DNA from: CADEED01 sp039931065
GTDB taxonomy: Bacteria; Pseudomonadota; Gammaproteobacteria; Steroidobacterales; Steroidobacteraceae
Direction of reading: 5' to 3'
DNA: 64,000 nt
Assembly: GCA_039931065.1 (NCBI GenBank)
Contig: JBDTSP010000003.1
Coordinates: 1-64,000, forward strand
Shown: in pieces, positions 53,490-61,833 of the stretch
Layout: every line of letters begins with the position of its first letter
Position numbering within the stretch: position 1 is the first letter of the stretch
The notes under the pieces: model-generated
What the model saw: the letters and a program-made list of their open reading frames with translations, nothing else
The model's database searches: none
What the model was told of the DNA's origin: nothing
Made by a program: the position numbers and the translations under genes

Positions 53490-55163
53490 ATGGACAGCGA
53501 CATTGCAAGATCCCTTCCCGACCTCGCGTTCATAGTGCGGCGCGACGGGATCATTCTTTCCTGCGTCGGCGGCAACGCGGTGCGCGGCCTGAATGCGCCC
53601 GAAGATGAAATCCCCGGCCGCAACGTCGATGCGTTGTTCCCCGAGTCCATCGCCTCGCACCTGCTGCAGACCGTGCGCCGCATCCTCAAGACCCGCAAGC
53701 CGGCGCAGCATCGCTACCAGGAAGGCGAACTCGCGCTCGAGATGCGCTTCCAGGTGCAGGGCTTCGATCGCGTCCTGGTCGTCTGCCGCGACCTGGGCGC
53801 CGGCGTCACTTCCAACGACTCCGGCCTCTATCCGAACGCCTCGGGCGCCATGCTCCCGCATCGCGACGGTTTCGAAAAATCCCTGCGCATGGCGCTGGAC
53901 ATGGCCGCGTTGCGCGAAGACACCGTCGGTGTCGTGCTCATTCACATCGGCGGCTACGTCACCTATCAACACGTATTCGATTCCGCATTGGCGAACCGGC
54001 TGCTCGATTCGGCCGCGAAGGTGATCGCCGAGAACCTGCCCGAAGCTCGTTCGAGCCTGCCGCGCCTCGCGCGGGTGTCCGACGACGTCATCGGCGTGGT
54101 GCTCACCGATATCCGTTCGCGCGCCGATGCCGACGCGGCGGTGGAAGCCATCGTCAAGGCGCTGCAACACCCCGTCGATCTCGACGGCCAGATTTTCCAG
54201 CTCGCGCCGCAGGCGGGCGTCACGCTGTCGGGCACCGATGGCGAACGCGCCATCGAACTGATCGAACGCGCGTTGACCACGCTCGATGCCGGGCGCCGCG
54301 CCGGGGTCAACCGCGCCGTCACTTTTTATTCGGATACGTTGCGCCTCGCCTCACTCACGCGCCTCGACTGGAGCCAGGAACTGACGCAGGCGATCCAGAA
54401 GGACGAACTCGAGCTGCATTATCAGCCGCGATATCTCCTCTCGACCCGCGAGATCGTCGCGGTGGAAGCGTTCCTGCGCTGGCCTCACAAGATCCGCGGC
54501 ATGGTGCCAACCTCGGAATTCCTGCCCATCGCGGAGCTCTCCGGCTTGTCGGTGCAACTCGGCCGCTGGGTTCTGCGCCGTGCCTGCCGCGATCTGGCGA
54601 CGTTGGCCGAGCGCGGCTTCCCCAAGTTGCGCGTGTCGGTGAACGTCGGCCGACAATATCTCTCGGCGGAGAGTCTGGCCGAGGACGTCGCCAATTCCGC
54701 GAAGGAAGCCGGCATCGAACCCTCGCAGCTCGATCTCGAGATCACCGAACAGATGTTGTCGACGGGACGCAGCGGTCTCGCGGCCCTGCACCAATTGCGC
54801 GGCCAGGGCGTACGCGTGCTGATCGACGACTTCGGCACGGGCTACGTTTCGCTCGGCAAGATGAGAAATTCGCCGCTCGACGGCATCATGATCGATCGAT
54901 CGTTCGTCGAAGAGGTCGGCCACGATCACGAAGCACGCGCCGTGTGCCGGGCGGCCATCGCGCTCGGCCTGGCATTCGGTCTGCGCGTGGTGGCCGAAGG
55001 CATCGAGACCGAGGCGCAGGCGCAATTCCTCGTCGCCGAGCAATGTCACGAAGGCCAGGGGCACCTGTTCTGCCCCGCGACACCGCTCACCAGCTTGTTA
55101 GACAGAATATTGCCGGGCGGGAAAGAAGCACCGGGTTCTGTCACACGCGCTTCCGCACGCTGA
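53490..55163 (+). CDS. PAS - degenerate GGDEF - EAL protein with substituted catalytic Lys
   Basis: 557 residues. A PAS-like region covers 1-103, a GGDEF fold without signature follows (RVSDDVIG at 195-202 stands where GGDEF should be), then an EAL domain from about 310. EAL residues found: Glu326 in EAF, Asn in VSVNVG, Glu in LEITE, the Asp pair in IDDFGTG, and Glu in AEGIETEA. The Lys of the usual KID motif is Met467 (GIMIDRSF), which should impair phosphodiesterase activity. It is probably a cyclic-di-GMP-binding effector or a weak enzyme. It starts 12 bases after the cyclase stop with AGGAAAC. Confidence 0.9.
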   Translation: MDSDIARSLPDLAFIVRRDGIILSCVGGNAVRGLNAPEDEIPGRNVDALFPESIASHLLQTVRRILKTRKPAQHRYQEGELALEMRFQVQGFDRVLVVCRDLGAGVTSNDSGLYPNASGAMLPHRDGFEKSLRMALDMAALREDTVGVVLIHIGGYVTYQHVFDSALANRLLDSAAKVIAENLPEARSSLPRLARVSDDVIGVVLTDIRSRADADAAVEAIVKALQHPVDLDGQIFQLAPQAGVTLSGTDGERAIELIERALTTLDAGRRAGVNRAVTFYSDTLRLASLTRLDWSQELTQAIQKDELELHYQPRYLLSTREIVAVEAFLRWPHKIRGMVPTSEFLPIAELSGLSVQLGRWVLRRACRDLATLAERGFPKLRVSVNVGRQYLSAESLAEDVANSAKEAGIEPSQLDLEITEQMLSTGRSGLAALHQLRGQGVRVLIDDFGTGYVSLGKMRNSPLDGIMIDRSFVEEVGHDHEARAVCRAAIALGLAFGLRVVAEGIETEAQAQFLVAEQCHEGQGHLFCPATPLTSLLDRILPGGKEAPGSVTRASAR

Positions 55164-55315
55164 CATATCACGCGGATTTAACCGGCCCTTATCTGAAGGC
55201 CGTCACACTTTGCCCGGTACGCGCGTCACACATGCACGCACTGTAGTTGCCGTTCCCGCCTCTAATGGCCCCGTTCGCGAAAGCGGATTGGGGCCACAAA
55301 CGAGGCGATTTTCAG

Positions 55316-57454
55316 ATGATGGCAATGTTTCGAAAGACGACGGCTCGAGTCCTGGGAGCAGTTACTTTGACGTTACTGGTGTCGTGCTCGGCGGCGACCT
55401 CCAGTACACCCGTGGCGGGCGCAGCCCCTGCCAGCGCGAAACACAGCTACATCGTGGAAGCCGTCAGCACTGACAGCGCGGCGCAAGCCGTGGTGTCGGC
55501 TGGCGGTCAGGTCATCTCGCGCCTCGGCGTCATCGACGCCGTGGAAGCCAATCTCACCGATGCCGAACATGCGCGCGTGCTCAAGGCCGATGGCATCAAG
55601 CAGATCACCACCAATGACATCGTCACGACGCTGGCCGCGGCCAGCGTGCGCGACACCTTCGAGACCGGCTCGTTCGCCAACAACGACGGCACACATCGCT
55701 GGTACGGCGACTGGGTCGAGCAGAACGACAACAACTCGCCCTACGACGGCCGGATTTCAATCGGCTGGACTGACAAGAATGGCAAACGCCTGATCCTGAC
55801 CGGCAGCTCGTCCATCTACCGCCGTGCCGCCACGCCTTCGAGCTCGCCGTCGGTCACGCTCAAGCTCAAGAGTCTGCGATTCGGCCTCAAGGCCGGTGAA
55901 TACGTTGCGGTGCAGGCGAGCAGCAACGGCGGCACGAGCTGGACCGAAGTTGGCCGGCTCTCGGGCCCCGCCACGGATACTTCGTTCGCCAACCACAGCT
56001 ACAACATCACCGCGTACCGCGGCCGCAACACCGCGGTGCGCCTGACGGCGTCCATGAACGGCGCGTTCGGCACCGACCACGTGAGCATCGACGACGTCGA
56101 GATCGCCTATACCACGAACTTCGGTGAGGGCGATCCCGCACCGGTCGACGTGAACGCCTATGACCTGCACGCGGCAGGCATCCGCGGCCGTGACGTTGGC
56201 GTCGCGATCATCGACACCGGCTACTGGAAAGTCGATTCGCTCGACAAGGACAGCGCCGGCAACGGCCGCGTCGGCGCGCAATATGACGCGATCCGCAATG
56301 TCGTCGACACCACCTGGTCGACGATCTCGACCGACACCACCGGTCACGGCACCCACGTCACCAGTCTGATCGCCAGCAGCCGCAAGAATACGTCCGGCCG
56401 CTACTTCGGCGTCGCGCCCGACGCGCGCATCATTTCGGTGAAGGCATTCGCAGAGGACGGCTCGAGCACGTATGCCACGGTGATCCGCGGCATCGACTGG
56501 GTCATCACCAACAAGTACAACTACGCGATCCGCGTACTCAATTTATCGCTAGGGGCCCCGGCGCGTACGCGCTATTGGGACGATCCGCTCAATAAAGCCG
56601 TGATGCGCGCGTGGCAATCCGGCATTGTCGTAGTCGTATCAGCGGGCAATAGCGGACCGCTGCCGCAGACCGTGGGTGTACCGGGCAACGTGCCCTATGT
56701 CATCACGGTCGGCGCGATGACCGACAGCTATACCAGCTATGGCAAGGACGACCGACTTGCCTCCTTTTCCTCGACCGGCCCGACGTACGAAGGCTTCGTG
56801 AAGCCCGATCTCGTCGCACCGGGCGGTCACGCGTGGGGCTTCATGGCGACCTACATGAAGATCGCCGTCGACCATCCAACGTTCATGAACAGCGGCGACT
56901 TCTTCACGATGTCGGGCACCTCGCAGGCGGCCGCCACGGTATCGGGCGTTGCCGCCCTGGTGCTCTCGCAGAATCCCGGCCTGACTCCCGACCAGGTGAA
57001 GTGCCGCATCATCGCGAGCGGCCGGCCGGCGGTGAAAGCCGACGGTACGCTCGCCTACAGTGTGTTGCAGCAAGGCACCGGGCTCGTCGATGCCAAGACC
57101 GCGGTCTACGGCACTAACAACAACTGCGCAAACCTCGGCCTGAACATCAACGCCGACCTGAGTGGCGCGCAACACTTCATCGGCCGTGTCACGCAGCTTG
57201 CCGATGGCACGTTCAAGGTAACCAGTCCGAACGGCGCACTCACGGACCCGGGCTACACCTGGGACCAGAGCTATCTGTGGCCGCAGGGTTACATGTGGCC
57301 GCAGGCGTTCCTCTGGCCGCAGGGGTTCATGTGGACCCAGGCCCAGAACTACACCACCGACATCAAGTGGACGGATGGTTATCCGAGCGCGATCGGGCCG
57401 AGTGTCGGCACGGCTGCGGCGATGTCCGTGAACAGCTGGGTCGCACCTGAGTAG
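55316..57454 (+). CDS. S8 subtilisin-like lipoprotein protease with hexapeptide tail
   Basis: 712 residues. The ATG at 55316 opens a lipoprotein signal peptide with lipobox LLVSC. An inhibitor-like prodomain follows (HSYIVEAVSTDSAAQAVV), then a beta-rich insert (about 130-275), and the catalytic domain: Asp300 (AIIDTGYW), His344 (GHGTHVTS) and Ser536 (MSGTSQAAATVSG). Asn in VVVSAGNSG forms the oxyanion hole. After about residue 648 five hexapeptides follow (WDQSYL, WPQGYM, WPQAFL, WPQGFM, WTQAQN). It is predicted to be attached to the outer membrane. The gap from 55164 to 55315 shows no gene or clear promoter. Confidence 0.93.
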   Translation: MMAMFRKTTARVLGAVTLTLLVSCSAATSSTPVAGAAPASAKHSYIVEAVSTDSAAQAVVSAGGQVISRLGVIDAVEANLTDAEHARVLKADGIKQITTNDIVTTLAAASVRDTFETGSFANNDGTHRWYGDWVEQNDNNSPYDGRISIGWTDKNGKRLILTGSSSIYRRAATPSSSPSVTLKLKSLRFGLKAGEYVAVQASSNGGTSWTEVGRLSGPATDTSFANHSYNITAYRGRNTAVRLTASMNGAFGTDHVSIDDVEIAYTTNFGEGDPAPVDVNAYDLHAAGIRGRDVGVAIIDTGYWKVDSLDKDSAGNGRVGAQYDAIRNVVDTTWSTISTDTTGHGTHVTSLIASSRKNTSGRYFGVAPDARIISVKAFAEDGSSTYATVIRGIDWVITNKYNYAIRVLNLSLGAPARTRYWDDPLNKAVMRAWQSGIVVVVSAGNSGPLPQTVGVPGNVPYVITVGAMTDSYTSYGKDDRLASFSSTGPTYEGFVKPDLVAPGGHAWGFMATYMKIAVDHPTFMNSGDFFTMSGTSQAAATVSGVAALVLSQNPGLTPDQVKCRIIASGRPAVKADGTLAYSVLQQGTGLVDAKTAVYGTNNNCANLGLNINADLSGAQHFIGRVTQLADGTFKVTSPNGALTDPGYTWDQSYLWPQGYMWPQAFLWPQGFMWTQAQNYTTDIKWTDGYPSAIGPSVGTAAAMSVNSWVAPE
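57260..57349. repeat. Five 18-bp repeats encoding W-x-Q hexapeptides
   Basis: TGG codons recur at 57260, 57278, 57296, 57314 and 57332, exactly 18 bases apart, each followed by a codon and then CAG. The encoded units are Trp, Pro/Asp/Thr, Gln, small or polar, aromatic, hydrophobic (the last unit diverges). The units are close but not identical in DNA, so they are older than recent slippage. Confidence 0.85.
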
Positions 57455-57509
57455 CTAGCCCGCGAAAAGCCGCGCGGCACGTGGATCGGCGACTGACAAC
57501 CTCGAAAGG

Positions 57510-58445
57510 TCACTGAACCAGGCGCCCTACCTTGCTGGCCACTCTAACCTGCACCATGGTGCCGGCGTTGAATGCCAGGAAGTCCGCTTCGACGCCGTCG
57601 CTGAAGATCACGCCGTTTTCCGCCATCAAGGATGTGACCACCAGGGTTTCACTGGCGGCGACCGATCCGCACACCAGTGAGGCTTGCGAGGAACGGCTCG
57701 GGAACGGTTCACGCACTGCGAAGCGCAACTCCCGATCAGCCCAGGAGCGGCCGCGGAATTTCCACGCCACGGGCCGATGTGCCGCATCCGCCGCGACCGC
57801 GCACGAGCCCGTCACGACACTGCGCATCCAGCCGGTGGAACCAAGGCCCGTCGAAACGATGATCCCGCTCGAGGACTGGATTTCCTTTTGTTCGTTGAGA
57901 CGGATCTCGTAGCGCGCCGAGGTGTGGGACTTCGGCCCGATGAAGAAATCATTCACGGCGTGCAGACATTGCCCGTCGGCAAACCGGGCCTCGCCCATCG
58001 TCACTTCTTGCAGGTGCGCCTGCCCGCTCAACAGCTTGGGAAGTGCGGCGCGTACCGCGCCAGGCTCCCACGGCAGCAAGACGCCATCCCAGCGTTGCGG
58101 ATCGGGATTGATCCCGGCCAGCGGCTGGCCGTCGAGATACTTCAGTGTGTTAGCAACCACGCCGTCCTGCCCGAGCGCGAGCACCACGTCGTCCGCGCCG
58201 AAGATGAAGTTGGGCAGGAACGAGCGGTCAATGACCTGGAAGCGGCCATGTGCCTCGAGCGCCTGAACGACCGTCTTGCGGGCGGCCTGGTAGGTTTCGT
58301 GCTCGGCCGCGTAGTCGCCAAAATCCGCGCCGAGATGCTCCACATAGAATTTCGCCTGATCGCGGGTGTTGAACCGCACCAGCAGGTCCTCGAGGCGCGA
58401 GCGCCGCGTCACGAGGACCACCTTGCGGTCAGCGGGCCGCAGCAC
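57510..58445 (-). CDS. Atypical NAD kinase-like protein
   Basis: 311 residues. The nucleotide-binding motif reads VLALGQDGVVANTLKYLDG (GQDG at 92-95 where most NAD kinases have GGDG). LHAVNDFFIG supplies the NE/ND-type substrate motif, and SSSGIIVSTGLGSTGW the phosphate loop. It should phosphorylate NAD or a related compound, but the Gly to Gln change and the extra N-terminal helices mark a divergent subfamily. The GTG start overlaps the SPFH gene by 17 bases. It is presumably under control of the divergent NrtR gene. Confidence 0.78.
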   Translation of the reverse strand: MLRPADRKVVLVTRRSRLEDLLVRFNTRDQAKFYVEHLGADFGDYAAEHETYQAARKTVVQALEAHGRFQVIDRSFLPNFIFGADDVVLALGQDGVVANTLKYLDGQPLAGINPDPQRWDGVLLPWEPGAVRAALPKLLSGQAHLQEVTMGEARFADGQCLHAVNDFFIGPKSHTSARYEIRLNEQKEIQSSSGIIVSTGLGSTGWMRSVVTGSCAVAADAAHRPVAWKFRGRSWADRELRFAVREPFPSRSSQASLVCGSVAASETLVVTSLMAENGVIFSDGVEADFLAFNAGTMVQVRVASKVGRLVQ

Positions 58446-59493
58446 TGTCCTTCTCCCGCCTCGGCGACGTCAATAAGCTGGCTTGCGGGCGGAGCAGACC
58501 CTGCAGCAGCTCGGAGGACACGTTGAGCTCGCCTATCTTTTCCGCGCGCTCGGCGATTCCGCCAAACGCCTGCGCAATCAATTGCCCCGGTTGCATACCC
58601 ACTGCCGCGAGCGCCTGAACGACGCGCGGATCGGTGTTCTGCAGTGCCTTCATTACGGCACCGACGCGATGCGCCTCTGCCTCGGCAAGAGCGCGCACGT
58701 TCTCGGCGTTTTTCTGCACGAAGCTCTTGCGCGTCTCCTCCAGCTCGATGTCGGCTTCCATCCGTTTCTGCCGGATGGCCTGCTCGCGCCGCTGCACTTC
58801 GGCTTCGGCGTCGAGCTGCGTCTCGCGCACCGAACGCTTCTTTTTCTCGACAGCGACCTCGGTTTCGAGTTCGCTCTCGCGGATCGATCGCTCGTTCTCG
58901 ACCGCCGCGTTCCGGCGCAGATAGACAGCGTCGTCGGCCGCCTTGAGGATGGCTTCGCGCGCCTCCGCCTCGAGTGCCTTGGCGGTTTCCGGAGTGGGTT
59001 TGATGCCGAGAACCGCGACACCCAGCACTTCGAGACCGAGCGAACGAATCTCGGGATGTTGACCGAGCCCCAACGTGACTCGCTTCGCGAGCGCGTCCGA
59101 GGCCAGCAGTGCGGACTTGAGCGGCACACCCTTGATGACCTCGGCGGACAACACCTCCACCGCGCGAATGACGCGGCGGGTGAGTTGTTGTGGATCGTCG
59201 GAACGGTATGTCTTGCCATCCGGGTTCAGCGAGAAGTTGAGCAGCGCCGCGGTTTTTTTCGCGTCCTGAACGCGGAACGAAACCTGGCCCTGGACGGTGA
59301 CCTGCTGGAAGTCGCCAGTCACCTGCTGAAAAATGAAGCCTTCGTCGAAACTGGCCATCGGCACCGATATCAGCGAGGTGGTGGGCGCGAAATAGAAGAA
59401 CGACAGGCCCAACCCCTCGTTCACGACCTTGCCACCGCGATACTGGATGACGTACTGGGTGGGCTCCACCTTGACGAATCTGAATCCGAACAT
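58429..59493 (-). CDS. SPFH/band 7 protein
   Basis: 354 residues. The N-terminus (VKVEPTQYVIQYRGGKVVNEG) and VQGQVSFRVQD are those of an SPFH domain (residues about 10-175), followed by a charged coiled coil (about 175-290, for example EKKKRSVRETQLDAEAEVQR) and a helical tail. SPFH proteins oligomerise into rings or scaffolds at membranes. There is no clear membrane helix, so attachment may be peripheral. It is the first gene of a two-gene unit with the NAD kinase-like protein; its start is 16 bases from the 29-bp palindrome. Confidence 0.88.
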   Translation of the reverse strand: MFGFRFVKVEPTQYVIQYRGGKVVNEGLGLSFFYFAPTTSLISVPMASFDEGFIFQQVTGDFQQVTVQGQVSFRVQDAKKTAALLNFSLNPDGKTYRSDDPQQLTRRVIRAVEVLSAEVIKGVPLKSALLASDALAKRVTLGLGQHPEIRSLGLEVLGVAVLGIKPTPETAKALEAEAREAILKAADDAVYLRRNAAVENERSIRESELETEVAVEKKKRSVRETQLDAEAEVQRREQAIRQKRMEADIELEETRKSFVQKNAENVRALAEAEAHRVGAVMKALQNTDPRVVQALAAVGMQPGQLIAQAFGGIAERAEKIGELNVSSELLQGLLRPQASLLTSPRREKDSAAAR

Positions 59494-59508
59494 GTTTCTG
59501 CTCCGTTG

Positions 59509-59537
59509 TTACTAAGTGGGATTACCCCACTTAGTAA
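59509..59537. promoter_or_regulatory. 29-bp palindromic operator, probable NrtR site
   Basis: TTACTAAGTGGG and CCCACTTAGTAA are exact inverse complements separated by five bases. The site occupies most of the gap between the SPFH ATG (59493) and the -35 of the nrtR promoter, and lies at the expected transcription start of the SPFH unit. Divergent, regulator-adjacent placement is the usual layout for autoregulated NrtR operators. Binding by the neighbouring protein is inferred. Confidence 0.8.
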
Positions 59538-59538
59538 G

Positions 59539-59567
59539 TTGCACAGTACCACTATTAATTCTACACT
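59539..59567 (+). promoter_or_regulatory. Sigma-70-type promoter of nrtR
   Basis: TTGCAC (59539-59544) and TACACT (59562-59567) are separated by 17 bases, a strong match to spacing and consensus. Transcription would begin about six to eight bases later, at or beside the GTG at 59574, so the message is probably leaderless. The operator abuts the -35. Confidence 0.6.
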
Positions 59568-59572
59568 GTCAA
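59543..59572 (-). promoter_or_regulatory. Probable promoter of the SPFH-NAD kinase unit
   Basis: On the minus strand a perfect -35 TTGACA (59572-59567) is followed after 18 bases by TACTGT (59548-59543). Transcription would start around 59536, inside the palindrome, so a bound repressor would block initiation. This promoter overlaps the nrtR promoter on the opposite strand. Confidence 0.45.
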
Positions 59573-59573
59573 C

Positions 59574-60293
59574 GTGGAACCCAAGACTCGCAACTTCAAG
59601 ACGCCGCTCGTCACCGTCGACCTGGCCATATTCACGGTGCGCGACGACGCACTCGCTGTCCTGCTGGTGCAGCGCGCCGCAACCGCGGGCGATCCGCACC
59701 CGCTCGAATGGGCCCTGCCCGGCGGCTTCATCGACATCGAGCGTGACTCGGATCTCGTTGCCTGCGCACGCCGCAAGCTCAAGGAGAAAACCGGTTTGGT
59801 CAGCCCCTACCTCGAACAACTCGGCAGCTGGGGAAGCCGGAAGCGCGATCCGCGTGGCTGGTCGGTCACGCAGGTGTATTTTTCGCTGCTGCCGAGCGAG
59901 GGCATCGAGCTGCGCGCGGGCGCGAATACCGCGAGCGTGCGTTGGGCGCGCATCGAAGAAGGCGCCTGCGGTATCGGCGAACGTCTCGCATTCGATCATG
60001 GCGTCATCCTCGAGGCCGCCCTCGAACGGTTGCGCGGCAAAGTCGAGTACACCTCCCTGCCCGCGTTCCTGCTGCCCGGGGAATTCACGCTGTCCGAACT
60101 GCAACGTGCCTACGAGATCGTGCTGAGCCGGCCCATCGAGAAAAGCGCGTTTCGTACCCGCGTCAAGGACGCCGGGCTGGTCGACCCGCTGCCGCGCATG
60201 CGCCGTACCACGAGTCGTCCCGCCCGGTTATATCGCCTTAAAGACCGCGCGGCGCCGGTCTATTTCCCGCGAACATTCAGCCCCCGCTCGTGA
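59574..60293 (+). CDS. NrtR-type Nudix-related transcriptional regulator
   Basis: 239 residues from a GTG. Residues 12-140 form a Nudix fold with a decayed catalytic box (GGFIDIERDSDLVACARRKL, then KEKTGL), where REL and EE of active enzymes are RKL and EK; it is therefore a sensor rather than a hydrolase. Residues about 163-225 form the NrtR winged helix (FTLSELQRAYEIVLSRPIEK and RPARLYRLK). NrtR proteins repress NAD-metabolism genes and are released by ADP-ribose or related compounds. The divergent partners, an SPFH protein and an NAD kinase-like protein, fit that theme. It converges with the VOC remnant. Confidence 0.88.
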   Translation: MEPKTRNFKTPLVTVDLAIFTVRDDALAVLLVQRAATAGDPHPLEWALPGGFIDIERDSDLVACARRKLKEKTGLVSPYLEQLGSWGSRKRDPRGWSVTQVYFSLLPSEGIELRAGANTASVRWARIEEGACGIGERLAFDHGVILEAALERLRGKVEYTSLPAFLLPGEFTLSELQRAYEIVLSRPIEKSAFRTRVKDAGLVDPLPRMRRTTSRPARLYRLKDRAAPVYFPRTFSPRS

Positions 60294-60304
60294 GCTTTCG
60301 CGCC

Positions 60305-60966
60305 TCAGTGGCGCGCGCGACCCACACCGCGTGACGGCACGAAACGAAGCGGAAGCCGCGGGCGGATATCGATGATCCCGGGCGAATCGCCGGCGTGGAT
60401 CAGGTCGACGAAGAATTCGTGCGCCGGCTCGACATTCACGACACCGGCGGCCACGAGTGCTTCGAGCGCCGGCGACAGCGAGCGCGTATTGGGCAGGTGA
60501 ATGGTGATCGCGACGATCGGCTCGATATCCTCGACCAGCAGCGGCTTCGCGAACGGTAGATAGAAGAGCAAAGGTTCGTTGGCCGGAATGCCGCTCGCGA
60601 CTTCGATCGAAAAACCTGCCGGGAAATATCGCGGCGAGTAGGTCCACGATGAAATCGCTGGCGAGTCGGCGCGGCCGCCCGGCCGGAACACGAGCCCGAA
60701 CGGGCAATCACCCGCCGCGCGCCGCGACCATCGCTCCCACAATCGGGTCGGCAATGCTTCTGCTGATTGCGCCTCAGCAGCCTGCTCGACCCAGAGAAAT
60801 TCCAGATATACGTTCGGGAAGAAGAACCGCCGGTTGACGGTGCCTGCCCCGGATGTGAATTGCGGGGGCCTTCGTGCAGGCCGCGCCCGAGCAGCGAATC
60901 GGCTTCCGGCGCACCGGCATCGCAGAAGAAGATGACGTGATCGATTTCGCCCCAGGCGGAAGCCAA
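60305..60966 (-). pseudogene. Glyoxalase-like (VOC) gene with single-base frameshift
   Basis: The N-terminal 41 codons (TTG start at 60966; SAWGEIDHVIFFCDAGAPEA) and the remaining part (NRRFFFPNVYLEFLWV onward to the stop at 60305) lie in different frames. Together they make a VOC protein of about 220 residues. The break is at about 60843, in GGGGCAGGCACC; adding one G would restore HPGQGTVNRRFFF. It may be a true pseudogene or a base-calling error in a G-rich run. It lies 9 bases after tryptophan 2,3-dioxygenase, with AGGGGCG before the TTG. Confidence 0.75.
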
Positions 60967-60975
60967 TACGCGCCC

Positions 60976-61833
60976 CTACATCGACGTCCGCACCTGCCAC
61001 AGCTCGGGAAAGAACTTGAGTTCCAACGCCTTGGCCAGATACGAAACACCGCCGGTACCACCCGTGCCCGGCTTGTAGCCGATCACGCGCTCGACGGTCT
61101 TGAGATGGTGGAACCGCCAAAGCTGGAATTTCTGGTCGAGATCGACCAGGCGTTCGGCCATCTCGTACAGGTCCCAGTCCTTTTCGGCATTGTGATAGAC
61201 GCCGAGCCAGGCGGCCGTGACTGCCTTGTTAGACGTATGGGGTTCGGAGAAATCGCGTTCGATCAACTCTTCCGGGATGCCGTAACCGCGGCGCGACAAC
61301 AGCCGCAGCACTTCGTCGTAGATGGACGGCGCGTTGAGCGCGCGCTCGAGGCGTTCGAACCCTGTGGCATCGCGCTTGTGGACTGCGATCACCTCTCGAT
61401 TCTTGTTGCCGAGCTGGAATTCGAGGATGCGATACTGCAGCGACTGGAAACCGGACGACCGCCCGAGCGTGTTGCGGAACGAGGAATATTCAAACGGCGT
61501 CAGCGTCGACAAGACGCTCCACACACCTAACAACTCTTCTTGCAGCCGCGAGATCCTCGCCAGCATCTTGAAAGACGGGTCGAGGTTGTCGCGGCGCACG
61601 CATTCCATCACGTGATCGAGCTCGTGCAGGAACAGGCGCATCCACAGCTCGGATACCTGGTGAACGATGATGAACAGCATCTCGTCCTGCTCGATGGAGT
61701 TTGGCTTCTGCGCATCAAGCAGCTTGTCGAGCTGCAGGTACTCGCCGTAGGACTGCGAGGTGCCGAGATCCCAGTACACGCCTTCGCTCTTGAGATCCAC
61801 GCGGCGCGGTAATTCTTTGTCGTCGTTTGTCAT
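60976..61833 (-). CDS. kynA: Tryptophan 2,3-dioxygenase
   Basis: 285 residues from the ATG at 61833. Family segments are present: SQSYGEYLQLDKLL, EMLFIIVHQVSELWMRLFLHE with the distal His and substrate contacts, SSGFQSLQYRILEFQLG and the haem-ligand region RFHHLKTVERVIG with GTGGTGGVSYL. It opens the indole ring of tryptophan with O2 to give N-formylkynurenine. No other kynurenine-pathway gene is in the window. Its ATG overlaps the stop of the metallopeptidase gene. Confidence 0.95.
   Translation of the reverse strand: MTNDDKELPRRVDLKSEGVYWDLGTSQSYGEYLQLDKLLDAQKPNSIEQDEMLFIIVHQVSELWMRLFLHELDHVMECVRRDNLDPSFKMLARISRLQEELLGVWSVLSTLTPFEYSSFRNTLGRSSGFQSLQYRILEFQLGNKNREVIAVHKRDATGFERLERALNAPSIYDEVLRLLSRRGYGIPEELIERDFSEPHTSNKAVTAAWLGVYHNAEKDWDLYEMAERLVDLDQKFQLWRFHHLKTVERVIGYKPGTGGTGGVSYLAKALELKFFPELWQVRTSM

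Noticed and set aside
55164..55315. A cyclic-di-GMP riboswitch before the lipoprotein subtilase
   Set aside because: No GEMM-type conserved core could be found in the 152-base gap.
59574..60000. Active ADP-ribose pyrophosphatase for the NrtR-type gene
   Set aside because: The Nudix box has lost key glutamates (RKL and EK in place of REL and EE) and a DNA-binding winged helix follows.
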